NCBI RefSeq assembly: GCF_932276165.1
Contig: NC_063986.1
Coordinates: 11,172,501 to 11,236,500 of the forward strand
Origin: Plutella xylostella
Taxonomy: Eukaryota > Arthropoda > Insecta > Lepidoptera > Plutellidae
Length of the DNA stretch: 64,000 nt
Reading direction: 5' to 3'
Shown here: piece after piece, positions 23,901-35,900 of the stretch
How positions within the stretch are numbered: the stretch's first letter is position 1
How the letters are laid out: each line of letters opens with the position of its first letter
Translations under genes and position numbers: made by a program
Notes under the pieces: generated by a model
What the model saw: only the letters and a program-made list of their open reading frames with translations
Databases searched by the model: none
What the model was told of the DNA's origin: nothing

Positions 23901-26900
23901 GGAATGGGGATGTGTAGATGTAGTTATGGAATTATGAGGTAGTTTTAGGCTCGGCACGGCAGGCGTATTTTAGGCGATAAATTTCATTATGCATTCACTT
24001 CATGGCGAAATTTTCATGATACCTATATGGTCGTAGCAACAAAATTCGTTATGTATCATGGAAATGGATGACATGCTCTCGCTTATGGAAAACCTGCGAG
24101 TTTGGGATCATGGAAACCAGGCCATTGAAGGATCATTCTTCTTCTGAAATATCAAATAAAGAATATCTATCTATCTATCTATCATTCTTAAAATCAGCGG
24201 ATCGGTCATAGCTGTTGAAGTTGAAGCGCGATCGAGGCCGCGTGATGTGAGTGACGCCAAACTTTTACCACGTCTTATTTTACGCGTCTTCCACCCTAAG
24301 TACAAGAAATGGAGGTCAAGTTACAATAGTCTCCACTCTACCTGGCGCACTCGACGTGCGACTTCTGCCCGAACTTGATCGTCTTGCTGAGCTGCGCGAC
24401 GCAGCGGTCGTCGTCGTGGTCGCGCAGCGCCGCCTTGCCGCGGAACAGGTCGATGGCGGCGCCCGGCGGCAGCAGACTGCAATACGAGTGGAACTTTAGG
24501 TTACAATGTAGTCATATAGCTGGACTTGTTTGGAATGGAAGGGATGTAAATAAAAAGAAAAATGAACTCCTACAAATTGGTGAAGACACGTGAATTGAAC
24601 AGAAAAATTGTGTGCAGATAATGCGCGGCACTCATTGGCGTAGTGTACATTATACAGAGCCTATGATGGACTCTCGAGATTCATCGCACACATACATATC
24701 TGGATGCCCTGGATTCGTCGGCAATTACAAATATAGCGCTGCAGATAGAGTAAATCAGAAAAATATCGGCTTAAAACCTTACCCTACTGCTGCTGCCACG
24801 TGATAGGCTGGTATATAGAGCGATGGATGCTCTAGATTCATTGCACAAAATTTATTAATTTATACAATACAATACAATACTCTTTATTTGCACCAAAACA
24901 GAACATACAAAAAAAAAAAAACTTAAAAATAAAAACAGTACAAAAAGGCGGCCTTATTGCTTATAGCAATCTCTACCAGACAACCTTTGGATGGAAGAGA
25001 GTTATAAAAGAAAATAGAAATAGAATTAGAGGTAGCTGAGGTGCAAGTGTATAATACACTACTTAAACACTACATACACTAAATAAATAAATACAGCAAG
25101 AAAATAAATAAATAAATACATAATATATATTATTATACCTATACTTACATACAATAATACATAATGATATACAGCAATAATATATTCAACTAAGGCAGTG
25201 AATTTAGGTAGTGCCTCTTAACCCTTTCTTTGAAGGAAGCTGCAGAAGGTGCACGTCTTATGTCCTCAGGAAGAGCATTCCAGAGCAGTACAGCTGTCAC
25301 TGTGAAGGAATCGCCGTAAAAATCGGTTTTGTGCGGTGGAACTTGCAGTTGCAAGTTCTGTGCAGACCGAAGTGTGCGGTCATGCGAACAGTGCCGGAAC
25401 TTAAAACGCTCTTTTAGGTAGGAAGGAGATGCTGGGTTAAACAGTATGTTGTAAAGTAGTGATAGTATATGGGTATTCCGTCGAAGGCGAATAGGAAGCC
25501 ACTTGAGTTTAGTGCGAAAATCGGAGATATGGTCATATTTACGTAAACCAAATATAAACCGTATGCAGAAGTTTTGAAGTCTCTCAAGCTTGTTAAGTTG
25601 CTCCTGGGTGAGATCGAGATAGCTGGCGTCGGCGTAGTCAAGAATCGGTAATAATAGAGATTGCGAAAGCGCAATCTTAGTGGAAGTTGGAAGGAAATTA
25701 CGCAATCTCTTAAGCGAAGCAGCAGAGCCAAACACTTTTCGGCTGACTGATTCAAGTTGAGGTCCCCAAGACAAGTATTTATCAATAAAGACTCCCAGGT
25801 TCTTGACTGTACTTGCAAATGGAATATTAATACTATCAAAAAGTACTGATGGAAGGTGCGTAAAATCCACATTGCACAGCAGTCTAGAGCTGCCTATTAT
25901 AATAACTTGAGTTTTAGATGGATTGACTCTAAGTCCAAATCGTTTACTCCAGTCTGATATGTTGTTCAAATCAGTGTTCGTCTCTGCAATCGCCCGAGGT
26001 AAGTCAGAAGGAACTGCATGTGTATAAATTTGGAGATCATCTGCGTAAAGGTGGTAGGAAGAAGATAGATTTTCAGAGATACTATTGATAAAGATAGCAA
26101 ATAGGAGAGGGGACAACACGCCACCTTGCGGTACACCAGCTGAGGTACTGCACCATTTAGAGTATGAATCCTCTATACGGATGCGTTGCTGGCGCCCATG
26201 CAAGTAACTATGAAACCAGTCAATTACCGATGGAGATATGTTGAGAGAACGAAGAATGCCGAGCAAGATGTCGAAATTGACAGTATTAAAAGCATTGCTG
26301 AAGTCAAGAAGGGATAGGATAGTCAGCTTTCCATTTTCCATACCCTGGCGGATGTCATCAGTGATTTTCACGAGAGCAGTGACCGTGCTGTGGCCAGGGC
26401 GGAAGCCGGACTGAAAGGGATTCATAAGATTGTTTCGAATGAGAAAACCAGTTAATTGGTGATGGACAAGACGTTCAAGGACTTTGGAGAGGAAAGGAAG
26501 GATGGATATGGGGCGATAGTCCGAAAAAGACGAAGGATTATGTTTTTTAGGAAGGGGGATAATTTGGGCTTCTTTCCAAAGGGAAGGAAAAGTACTAGAG
26601 TGAATAGAGGAGTTCAGGATATGCGTGATGATGGGAAGGATTATATTAAGTATAGGAACTATCATATTTCGACTCAAGCTGTCACTCCCAACAGCGTTGG
26701 AAGTAATAGAAAGAATATTCTTCTCAACATCACAATCGGAGAATTATTGCCAAACAATTAATCATAATCATGCAAATATTGACAATGCAAACAAATTATT
26801 CAATACAAATTAACAGTTTAAATAAATTAAGTACATTAATACATTACATTTACATTAATAATAATAAAAAATTATTTACACTATCATGCAAAGTATCAAA

Positions 26901-29900
26901 TATAAAATAGGTCGTGGTTGTATAATTCAATTAAGTACTTTACATTCTATTAATATCTAATTAAATCAATGAAAATTTACCATTAAATATTATGCAACTC
27001 AAACAATACTTAACACAATAATATCATTAATTTATATTCACTTAAAAATTATGTCACATTCATTAAAGTCCTTTATAGGACATGGTAGGCCTCTCACTGA
27101 ATCTATCAGTGAGGTTTGGTCTAATCACCCGTGCTGACCAGACTTGACTGGGTGATGTGTTGGAGCTAGAGATACCGTTTCTGTTCTCTGTTACTAATTT
27201 TGAGCAATGAAGTCTTTTGACATCCAGTTCCACAAGTTCCTGTTTGGGGCTAGTCTCCACCATAATGAGTTGAACTTCCTTAACTCATCAGTCCATCGCA
27301 TCAGCGGCCTGCCGACCTTGCGCTGTCCATCTCTAGGTGTCCATTCAGTTGTGAGACGTGTCCATCTGTTGTCGTTAGTTCTCATTATGTGTCCAGCCCA
27401 TTGCCACTTCAATTTTCTTATTGTGGTGATGACGTCTGTTACTCTTGTGCGTTTTCTTACTTCCTCGTTCCGTAATCTATCTGATTTTCTTACGTTCAAC
27501 ATACTGCGCTCCATTGCTCGTTGATTGACTGATAATTTAGTTTTGTGTCTTTCTGTGGGTTCGGAGAATTGACGAATATTAAAAGACGGAAAGTCAGGTG
27601 TTGGTATAGAAGAAAGATGATTAAGAGTTTTGATTTTAGTAGCGGAGTCTAAATCAGAGGTAGAGGAGAAATGTGAATTCAAAGATTCTAGATCAAGGTC
27701 TTTCGGGACTACGTTATTACGGGCCTTGCCAACACCTTTAGAAAATTCCAAACTTTGGCCGGATCGCCATTTTCTACAGACTTATGGATGTGGCGTCGTT
27801 GTGCACTACACACCTTGTTGCAGTGATTTCTCAAAGCTACGAATTTTTGCTTATTTCCTTCATTAGGCTGAGATTTGTATTTGGACTTGGCAGCATTTTT
27901 CCGATAAATAATGTCTTTAATATCATCAGTCAACCATGGCGCCGGCAAGTGCTTTACTTTGATTGCCCTGACCGGGGCATGCACGTCATAAAGATTGGTT
28001 AAGAGTGAGTTGAACAGAGACACTTGTTCGTCGACGCTGTCTGCATCTAGAACAACATTCCAATCAATATTCCGTGCATCCCTTCTCAGGTTATCCAGAT
28101 CCATTCCACTAAAATTGCGCTGAAGAAGAATTCTTGGCTTAGCCTTGGGGGGACGAATTTTATAAGAAAGGAAGATGAGGTCGTGATAAGAAAAACCATC
28201 AGCCCCACATTGACCGTGCTTAGCAACATGAGTAGTGGACGATACAATGATGAGATCAAGAAGAGAGGGAGTAGAGTTAGGAAAGTGATGGGTAGAACCT
28301 GTGGTGTTATTATGTACTTATGGAGGGTACTTTGTGAAATAAACCAGTGTTTAACCAACTAGCGTGTGTTTCACTACATGGTGACAGCGGTGCTTAAATT
28401 TAATCAAATATCTGAGATATCACGGCGTATTTTGATCTCAGTGTTTATTACGTGATCACTAAAACAATTTGTGATAATAATAATAATGGAACACGCGCGT
28501 CCTCCGGGTGAACTAGCGGTCGAAGGTGGTCCGGTCGCGCGCGCCGACGCGTGGCGAAAATGGCGGAAACAGTTCGAGGTGTTTCTCATAGCATCCGGAG
28601 TGAGCAAGGAGTCTGAAGAGATTCAGGCCAGTTTGTTGGTTAACCTCATCGGTCCGAGCGGCTACGAGATCTTTAGTACATTCACATATCTCAAGAGTGA
28701 AAGTGAACATAACCTTAAATGTATCTTGACAAAATTTGATACGCACTTTGGTACTAAACCCAATATCACAATGTCAAGGTTTAAGTTTTTCTCACGCAAT
28801 CAAGAGCAAGGTGAAACAATTGATCAGTTTGTGACGGCGTTGCGGTTGCTAAGTCAAAATTGTGACTTTGGTGATCTAACTGATAGCTTGATCAAGGATC
28901 GGATAGTGTGTGGAATAGCAAGCAACACCGTCCGAGACCGTCTGCTACGGACCGACGAGCTCAGTTTGGCGAAGGCAGTGCAAGTGTGTGAGGCCGCCGA
29001 ACTATCCAAAGAGGAAAGTCGCTGCATAGAAGGGACCACCAGTGAAGCGAGGGTGGACGCTGTGAACAGCAGGACGGAGCGCGAGGGCCGCGGCGGCTGG
29101 CGCGGCAGGCGAGGCGGCGGCGCGCGCCGCGGGGGCAGGCGCTGGGCCGCGCCGCGCGACGCCTGCGCCTCCTGCGGCTACTACAGGTGTGCTGGAGGGG
29201 ACAAGTGCCCGGCACACAGTGCTTCGTGTTATGTGTGTGATAAAAAAGGTCATTTTGCGAAAATGTGTGTCCATAGTGGGCAAAAAGTGATGAATCTCAG
29301 TGTCGAGGATGATTCTAGTGATGAGTTGTTTTACGTTAACACTATTGAGGACAACAAGAACAATAACAATAAGGAATGGATTGAGATCTTTGTATGCAAT
29401 GGTAAGAATATTTCATGTAAATTAGATACAGGATCGATGCTAAATGTATTACCTAAAAGTTTATATTTGGAATTAGGTTATTCCCTGAGTAATTTAAGGC
29501 CATTTCATAAAAGAGTTCACTCATTTACAGGAAACAATATACCTATTGTAGGACAAACAAACATTCAATTGCTTTATAAAAATACAGCGTACATTTTATC
29601 GTTTGTTATTGCTGATTTTCAATGTCAAAGTGTTATTGGTTTAGATGCATGCATTCACATGAACCTAATAAACAGAGTGAACAGTATAAATATAAATAGA
29701 CAGTATAAAGATTTGTTTCATGGGCTAGGTAAATTGCCTGGAAAATACACTATTTCTATAGACGAATCCGTTCAGCCAGTTGTATGTTCTGCGAGAAAAA
29801 TACCGTTAGGTATGCGTGATAAACTCCTTTGTGAGTTACAAAGAATGACGGACCTCGGTGTAATTAGGAAGGTGACTCATCCGACCGATTGGGTGAATGC

Positions 29901-32900
29901 TATTGTATTGGCGCCAAAGAAAAATGGTGATATTCGTTTGTGCCTCGACCCGCGACCATTAAACCGCGCCGTGCGCCGCGCACACTACGCGCTGCCGACG
30001 GTGAGCGAGCTGGCGGCGCGCCTGCGCGGTGCGGCCTGGTTCAGCCTGCTGGACGCCCGCTCCGGCTTCTGGATGATCGAGCTGGACGATGCGAGCGCGG
30101 ACCTCTGCACCTTCAGCACACCGTTTGGCAGATTCCAATTCTTACGCCTACCGTACGGGGTCAACTGCGCTAGTGAGGTATTTCATGCTAAAATTCGCCA
30201 ATACTTAGAGGATTTAGAGGGTACGGAGTCTTTCATAGATGATATTATTGTATGGGGAAGAACTAAAGAGGAACATGACAGTCGGCTAGAAAAGTTATTA
30301 GAGCGAGCAAGAGAAATTGGAATAAAATTCAACAAAGAAAAGTGTAAATTTGGACTTAGGGAAGTAGTGTTTTTAGGTCATATATTTGACGAGTCAGGTA
30401 TGCGCCCGGATAATACTAAAATCAAAGCTATTGTGGATATGCCTTATCCAACAGATAGGAAAGCACTAGAGCGATTTTTAGGAATGGTTAATTACCTATC
30501 AAAATTCATTCAAGGTTACTCAAGTATGGTAACTGTTCTTAGATGCTTACTGAAGAAAGATGCTGTGTTTATTTGGGAAAAACAACATTCAGATGCCGTA
30601 GATAACATAAAAGCAGCACTGTGTGCGGCGCCGGTGCTGGCGCTGTACTCGGCGGAGGCGCCGGTGGTGCTGCAGGTGGACGCCGGCGCGGGCGCGCTGG
30701 GCGCCGTGCTGCTGCAGGGCGGGCGGCCGGTCGAGTTCGCGTCGCTCACCCTCACCGACACTCAAACTCGCTACGCGCAAATCGAAAAGGAGATGTTAGC
30801 AATTGTTTTTGCATGTGAGCGTTTTCATCAATACATTTACGGCAGAAGCGATATCACAGTTCAATCTGACCACAAGCCACTTGAAGCTTTATTTAAAAAA
30901 TCATTAATAAGTGTTCCGGCGCGTATTCAGCGAATGATGTTGCGAATACAATGTTACACCATCAATGTAGTATATACTCCGGGTTAATACATGTACATTG
31001 CGGACACATTGTCTCGGGCGCCGACGACAGACGTGATGGTAGATCGTGGTGTGAGTGAGGAGGTTGAAGCGCAAACCTGTTTTATGATATCAAGCGTACC
31101 CTATAGCGATAGCAAGTTAGAATTGATAAGAAGGCACACAGCATTAGACGAATACTGTAAAGTATTAATTGAATATATTATGAAGGGTTGGCCTAGTAAA
31201 ATATACATAATGAATGACAAAATGCGAGTATTTTGGTCATATCGGGAAAGTTTACAATATATTGACGGCTTGATTTTAAAAAACAATCAAATCTTCATAC
31301 CGGTTTGTTTACGTGATGAAATGTTATCGCGAGTCCATGAAGGTCACCTAGGCATAGATAGGTGTAAGCAAAGGGCACGAGATGTGATGTTTTGGTCGGG
31401 GATGTCCCGGGACGTGGAGGGGCATGTCCGCGCGTGCGCCACCTGCGCCGCGCACGCGCCGCGCCCGCGCCGCGAGCCCGCGCGCCCGCACCCCGTGCCT
31501 GACAGGCCTTGGTTAAAGCTAGGTTCAGACATCTTCGAGTATCGTAGAAAATATTACGTTATATTAGTAGACTATTTTTCCAATTATGTTGAAGTTGATG
31601 AGCTTAACAGTATATGTAGCAAAGCTGTAATAAATGCCCTAAAAGAGCAATTTGGTAGACACGGAATACCAATTGAATTGGTTACGGACATCGGACCGGC
31701 CTATAGCTCAGCCGAGTTCAAAAAGTTTTTAGAGTCTTGGGAAGTTCGACATACTACTTCTTCTCCACACTATCCGCAATCGAACGGCAAAAGTGAACGT
31801 GCTGTGCAGTCAGTTAAAAATATATTGAAGAAGTGCATTGATTCAGGTCATGATTTTCATCTAAGCTTATTAAATTTTAGAACGACTCCGCGGGACGATA
31901 TGGATTCTCCAGCCCAGATACTTATGGGCCGCCGTTTGCACAATAGATTACCAATGAGTAGAAAGTTAATGTATGAATCAGTTGATAATTCAAAAAATTA
32001 TCAAGCGCTAATGAGTCATAAGAAAAAATCTAATTCAAATTATAATAAGACGGCTAGGGACCTACCTACGCTTAAACAGGGTGATAGGGTAGTTCTTGCA
32101 GGGGATAACATAGGGAGACCTGTCAAGGTCATTGCGAAATCCTCAGAGCCTAGATCATACATAGTGGAGGACGCGGTGGGGCGCCGCTACCGCCGCAACA
32201 GGCGGCACCTGGTGACGCGGCAGCCGGCGCCGGCGCAGCCCGAGCCCGCCGTCAGCTGTGCCGCACCACAGCTGATCACTGATAAGGGAGCATTGCCCTC
32301 TGCGAGCGCCTCCGACACACCGACGTCCATTGTTACCGGTCCCGTAACTAGGTCAAAGACTCGAACGCACGCTGGCTTAGGATTTGATTTAAATAATTTG
32401 TTTTGATAAATTACTAATGATAAATTTGGCATTATAGGTACTTATTACGTACCTACTTGAAGTAAGAACTTACTTAAACAAGATTTTGGATAAATAACTA
32501 CTTGTTTGATGAACTTTAAAGGGAAGGATGGATTAATAGGATAAAAATATGTACTTTCTGCATTATAATACCCACCTACCTAATGTAATAAAATACGTGT
32601 TATTGTAAGTAGGTACTTTACATACCTCTAATTTAGTGTGTTTGATTTATGTTGGCTTTGTCTTTGTATTATTAATTATTAGGGTTTAGTTGTAGTTATA
32701 AGTTACATTAGAACTAAACTAGCATGTTAGATAACTTGTCAATAATAAAACATTCAGGATCTTACGCATATTAACCTATAATTATTTGTACTTACAGCTA
32801 AGTTATTAAGTGTTAATTAGAATTAAGATTGCTTATAGCTTTATTTATAAGGGGGAAGATGTGGTGTTATTATGTGCTTATGGAGGGTACTTTGTGAAAT

Positions 32901-35900
32901 AAACCAGTGTTTAACCAACTAGCGTGTGTTTCACTACAGAACCTAGGGGAAGAATTTTGAAATTTATGATTCCAAAATTACTTAGAAGAATGCGCTGGAC
33001 ATCACAGCTTACAACATGGAGTGTATAGCGTGGGAGGGGTCACAGCACTGCAGATAGTTTACATCTGACCAATGACGGTTTCAAACCTCACCCCTGGTGC
33101 TGCTGCCACTTGAGCGCCTGTCTCTCGCAGCGCTCACAGCCGCTCACTGGGCACCACGGCCACCTCGCCCGCCAGCGCCGCCGCTCCTTGCCGCCGCCGC
33201 CCGCGCCCAGCCCGTACGCAGCTTAGCCTGTAGCCACAGCTGGCTAAAGGCAACGCCTTGTCCGCGTAGGAATTACTAGTGACGCCATCTATCGCATCTT
33301 AGCCACAGCTGTCTAGAGGCAACGCCTTGTCCGTGTAGGAATTACTAGTAACGCCATCTATCCAATCGTTTAGTGTCGAAGCCCGTACGCAGCTTAGCCA
33401 CAGCTGTCTAGAGGCAACGCCTTGTCCGCGTAGGAATTACTAGTAACGCCATCTATCCAATCGTTTAGTGTAGCCCGTACGCATCTTAGCCACAGCTGGC
33501 TAGAGGCAACGCCTTGTCCGCGTAGGAATTGCTAGTAACGCCATCAATCCAATCGTTTCCTGCTGCTTTATAGATCATAGATGGCGCATTTATTATATCC
33601 GAAAACCCATTCATTTAATGACGGTATTGTTCGCTCATTCAATCTTTTTATGTCTCTAAAAAGACAACGCCTTATCCGTTTAAGAATTACTAGTATCGCC
33701 ATCTATCCAATAATTTAGTGTAACTAAATTGTTGTGATTTCCTTGATTAGTCCTATAATGATTACTAAAATTATCCTATTTGTAATTCTGGTTAAGAATA
33801 ACTAGTTTAATTTTCAACAGATACTCATTTGGTTTACACAAATATATCAGATGTGATATTGTTTTTATTAAAAGTTTTAAAATAGATAAATAACCTATTA
33901 ATAGCATATAAAATTGTACTGAATTTATAAATAATATTAGAATATGTATTATGTAATAAATAAGTTAATTTTAATATTAAAAGTAAAAGTGTATTTCGTA
34001 GTTTGTAAAGTGATCTCTGATTGGCTGTTGCTTGGTGCCACGTGACAGGTTAATCGTCACGTGACAGGTCTCCTGTCACGTGGTACGGAGGGAAGCCTGG
34101 TTGGAGACACTAGTCAGTCGGTTGAGAGCGGTGCTACCCAGAGGTTGTGTAAGAGAATATTGTATAGTGTGAGAATAAAATATAAAGTGATCATCAAATA
34201 CGACTTTTCTTTATAAGTCAGAAGTGATACGACCTACGAGCCATGTCGGATAAAAACCGTAAGTCATTTTATTTTTAATTTATTTTTCCATGTGAGAAGA
34301 AAGCTTTTATCCATAGCAAGAAATATAAGTATGCATAAAATAAACTTACGTAAGCTACACTATACACACACGACACACACACATCGCTCTCCGGAGTCAC
34401 AGGCACCCCTTGTGGGCACTTTACACTGTCAGTAATGATAATGATTGGTTCCATGCGTGTGATATTCTTGGTCGAAGCTACTCTCCGACATTATTATCGC
34501 TGCATGTGACTTATTCATTGCTATTATTGATAACTTACACTACTTGTGTGGCGGCTTAGCTTTGGTAGTGGTTGGGTCGATGCATGCGACATTTTGGTCA
34601 GGGCTACTCCCTGATAATATTATACAGCCATGTAGGTGTGCTGTGATGTTTATTGAATTAGTGTATACAGATACAGCCATGTAGGTGTGCTGTGATGTTT
34701 ATTGAATTAGTGAATACAGATACAGCCATGTAGGTGTGCTGTGATGTTTATTGAATTAGTGAATACAGATACAGCCATGTAGGTGTGCTGTGATGTTTAT
34801 TGAATTAGTGAATACAGATACAGCCATGTAGGTGTGCTGTGATGTTTATTGAATTAGTGTATACAGATACAGCCATGTAGGTGTGCTGTGATGTTTATTG
34901 AGTTAGTGAATACTGATACAGCCATGTAGGTGCGCTGTTATGTTTATTGAGTTAGTGTATACTGATACAGCCATGTAGGTGAGCTGTGAGATTTATAGTT
35001 AGTATATATACAGCCATGTAGGTGTGCTGTGATGTTATATTGACTTAGTTCATGATGGAACAGCCATGTAGGTGTGCTGTGATGTTATATTGACTTAGTT
35101 TATGATGAAACAGCCATGAAGGTGTGCTGTGTGATGTTATATTGAGTCAGCCTAAACTGATACAACCATGTACGTGCGCTGAGTATTTTTTTTTTCGTTA
35201 TTGTTTGTTGTCAGTTTGCACGGAGGCTGTTAAATATGATTGAACTAAAAGTAGAGTACAGAGCCACTACTATTGGGAAAAGGACATTACGTGCCTAATA
35301 TTTTTCAGGTGATGAAGATGGCAGTACTACACCTAGGCGCTCTAGACGTCGTCGAAGGAGGTCGACGTCTAGTGAGGCTGAGGCAGAAGCTACCAATAAT
35401 GGAAGTAACACACCCAAGCGCTCTAGACGTCGTCGCCACAGGAGGTCGACGTCTAGTGAGGCTGAGGAAGTAACCACCAAGAAGACCAAGTCTACCGAAG
35501 GACTGACAGCCGAAGATTTATTGAAGATAATAACTGCACTGCAAAATAATTCAAGTAAGAATACTTCAAGTACTAATGTTGTACCAGAATTTGACCCCGA
35601 TAATAAATCTCAGGATGTGCAAAGATGGCTGAAAAAGGTTAACGAATGTTCAGTTATCTACGGTTGGGATGAAAAGCAAACGATTCATTATGCGTTACAG
35701 AAATTATGTGGATTAGCCAAACGGTGGTATGAAGCTTTACCATCATTAGATTTTTCATGGGAGGAATGGCAGGCTAAGTTAACTAAAGCATTCCCCAATG
35801 ATGTTAACTATGGTAAAATACTCGAGGAAATGTTAAACCGAAAATCTCGCACTGATGAAACTCTCAGAGACTACTTTTATGATAAATTAACATTGCTCAG

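Larger units (their letters stand above)
28300..32938 (+). mobile_element. mag-type Ty3/gypsy retrotransposon B with 79-bp LTRs
   Basis: GAACC is duplicated at 28295-28299 and 32939-32943. LTRs of only 79 bp at 28300-28378 and 32860-32938 start TGTGGTG, end CACTACA and differ at one position (28316 A, 32876 G). TGGTGACAGCGG follows the 5' LTR as probable primer site and GGGGGAAGA precedes the 3' LTR. The mag element of Bombyx mori is known for similarly short LTRs (about 77 bp). It is inserted in the endonuclease region of LINE L1. Confidence 0.92.
24856..32995 (-). mobile_element. Jockey/CR1-like LINE (L1), 5'-truncated and twice interrupted
   Basis: LINE sequence in three pieces on the minus strand (about 32995-32939, 28299-27561, 26745-24856), in SMU1 intron 5. 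The 3' end has AATAAA and a (TATTG)n tail near 24860-24880. A Ty3/gypsy element splits the endonuclease part and a piece of another LINE splits the linker. The 5' end is lost near 32995. Confidence 0.8.

Noticed and set aside
27207..28104. Plus-strand frames over the LINE region
   Set aside because: The minus strand carries recognisable endonuclease and LINE C-terminal motifs; the plus frames are shadows.
33097..33279. Plus-strand frame of 60 codons
   Set aside because: It is the antisense of the decayed SMU1 exon 5 copy.
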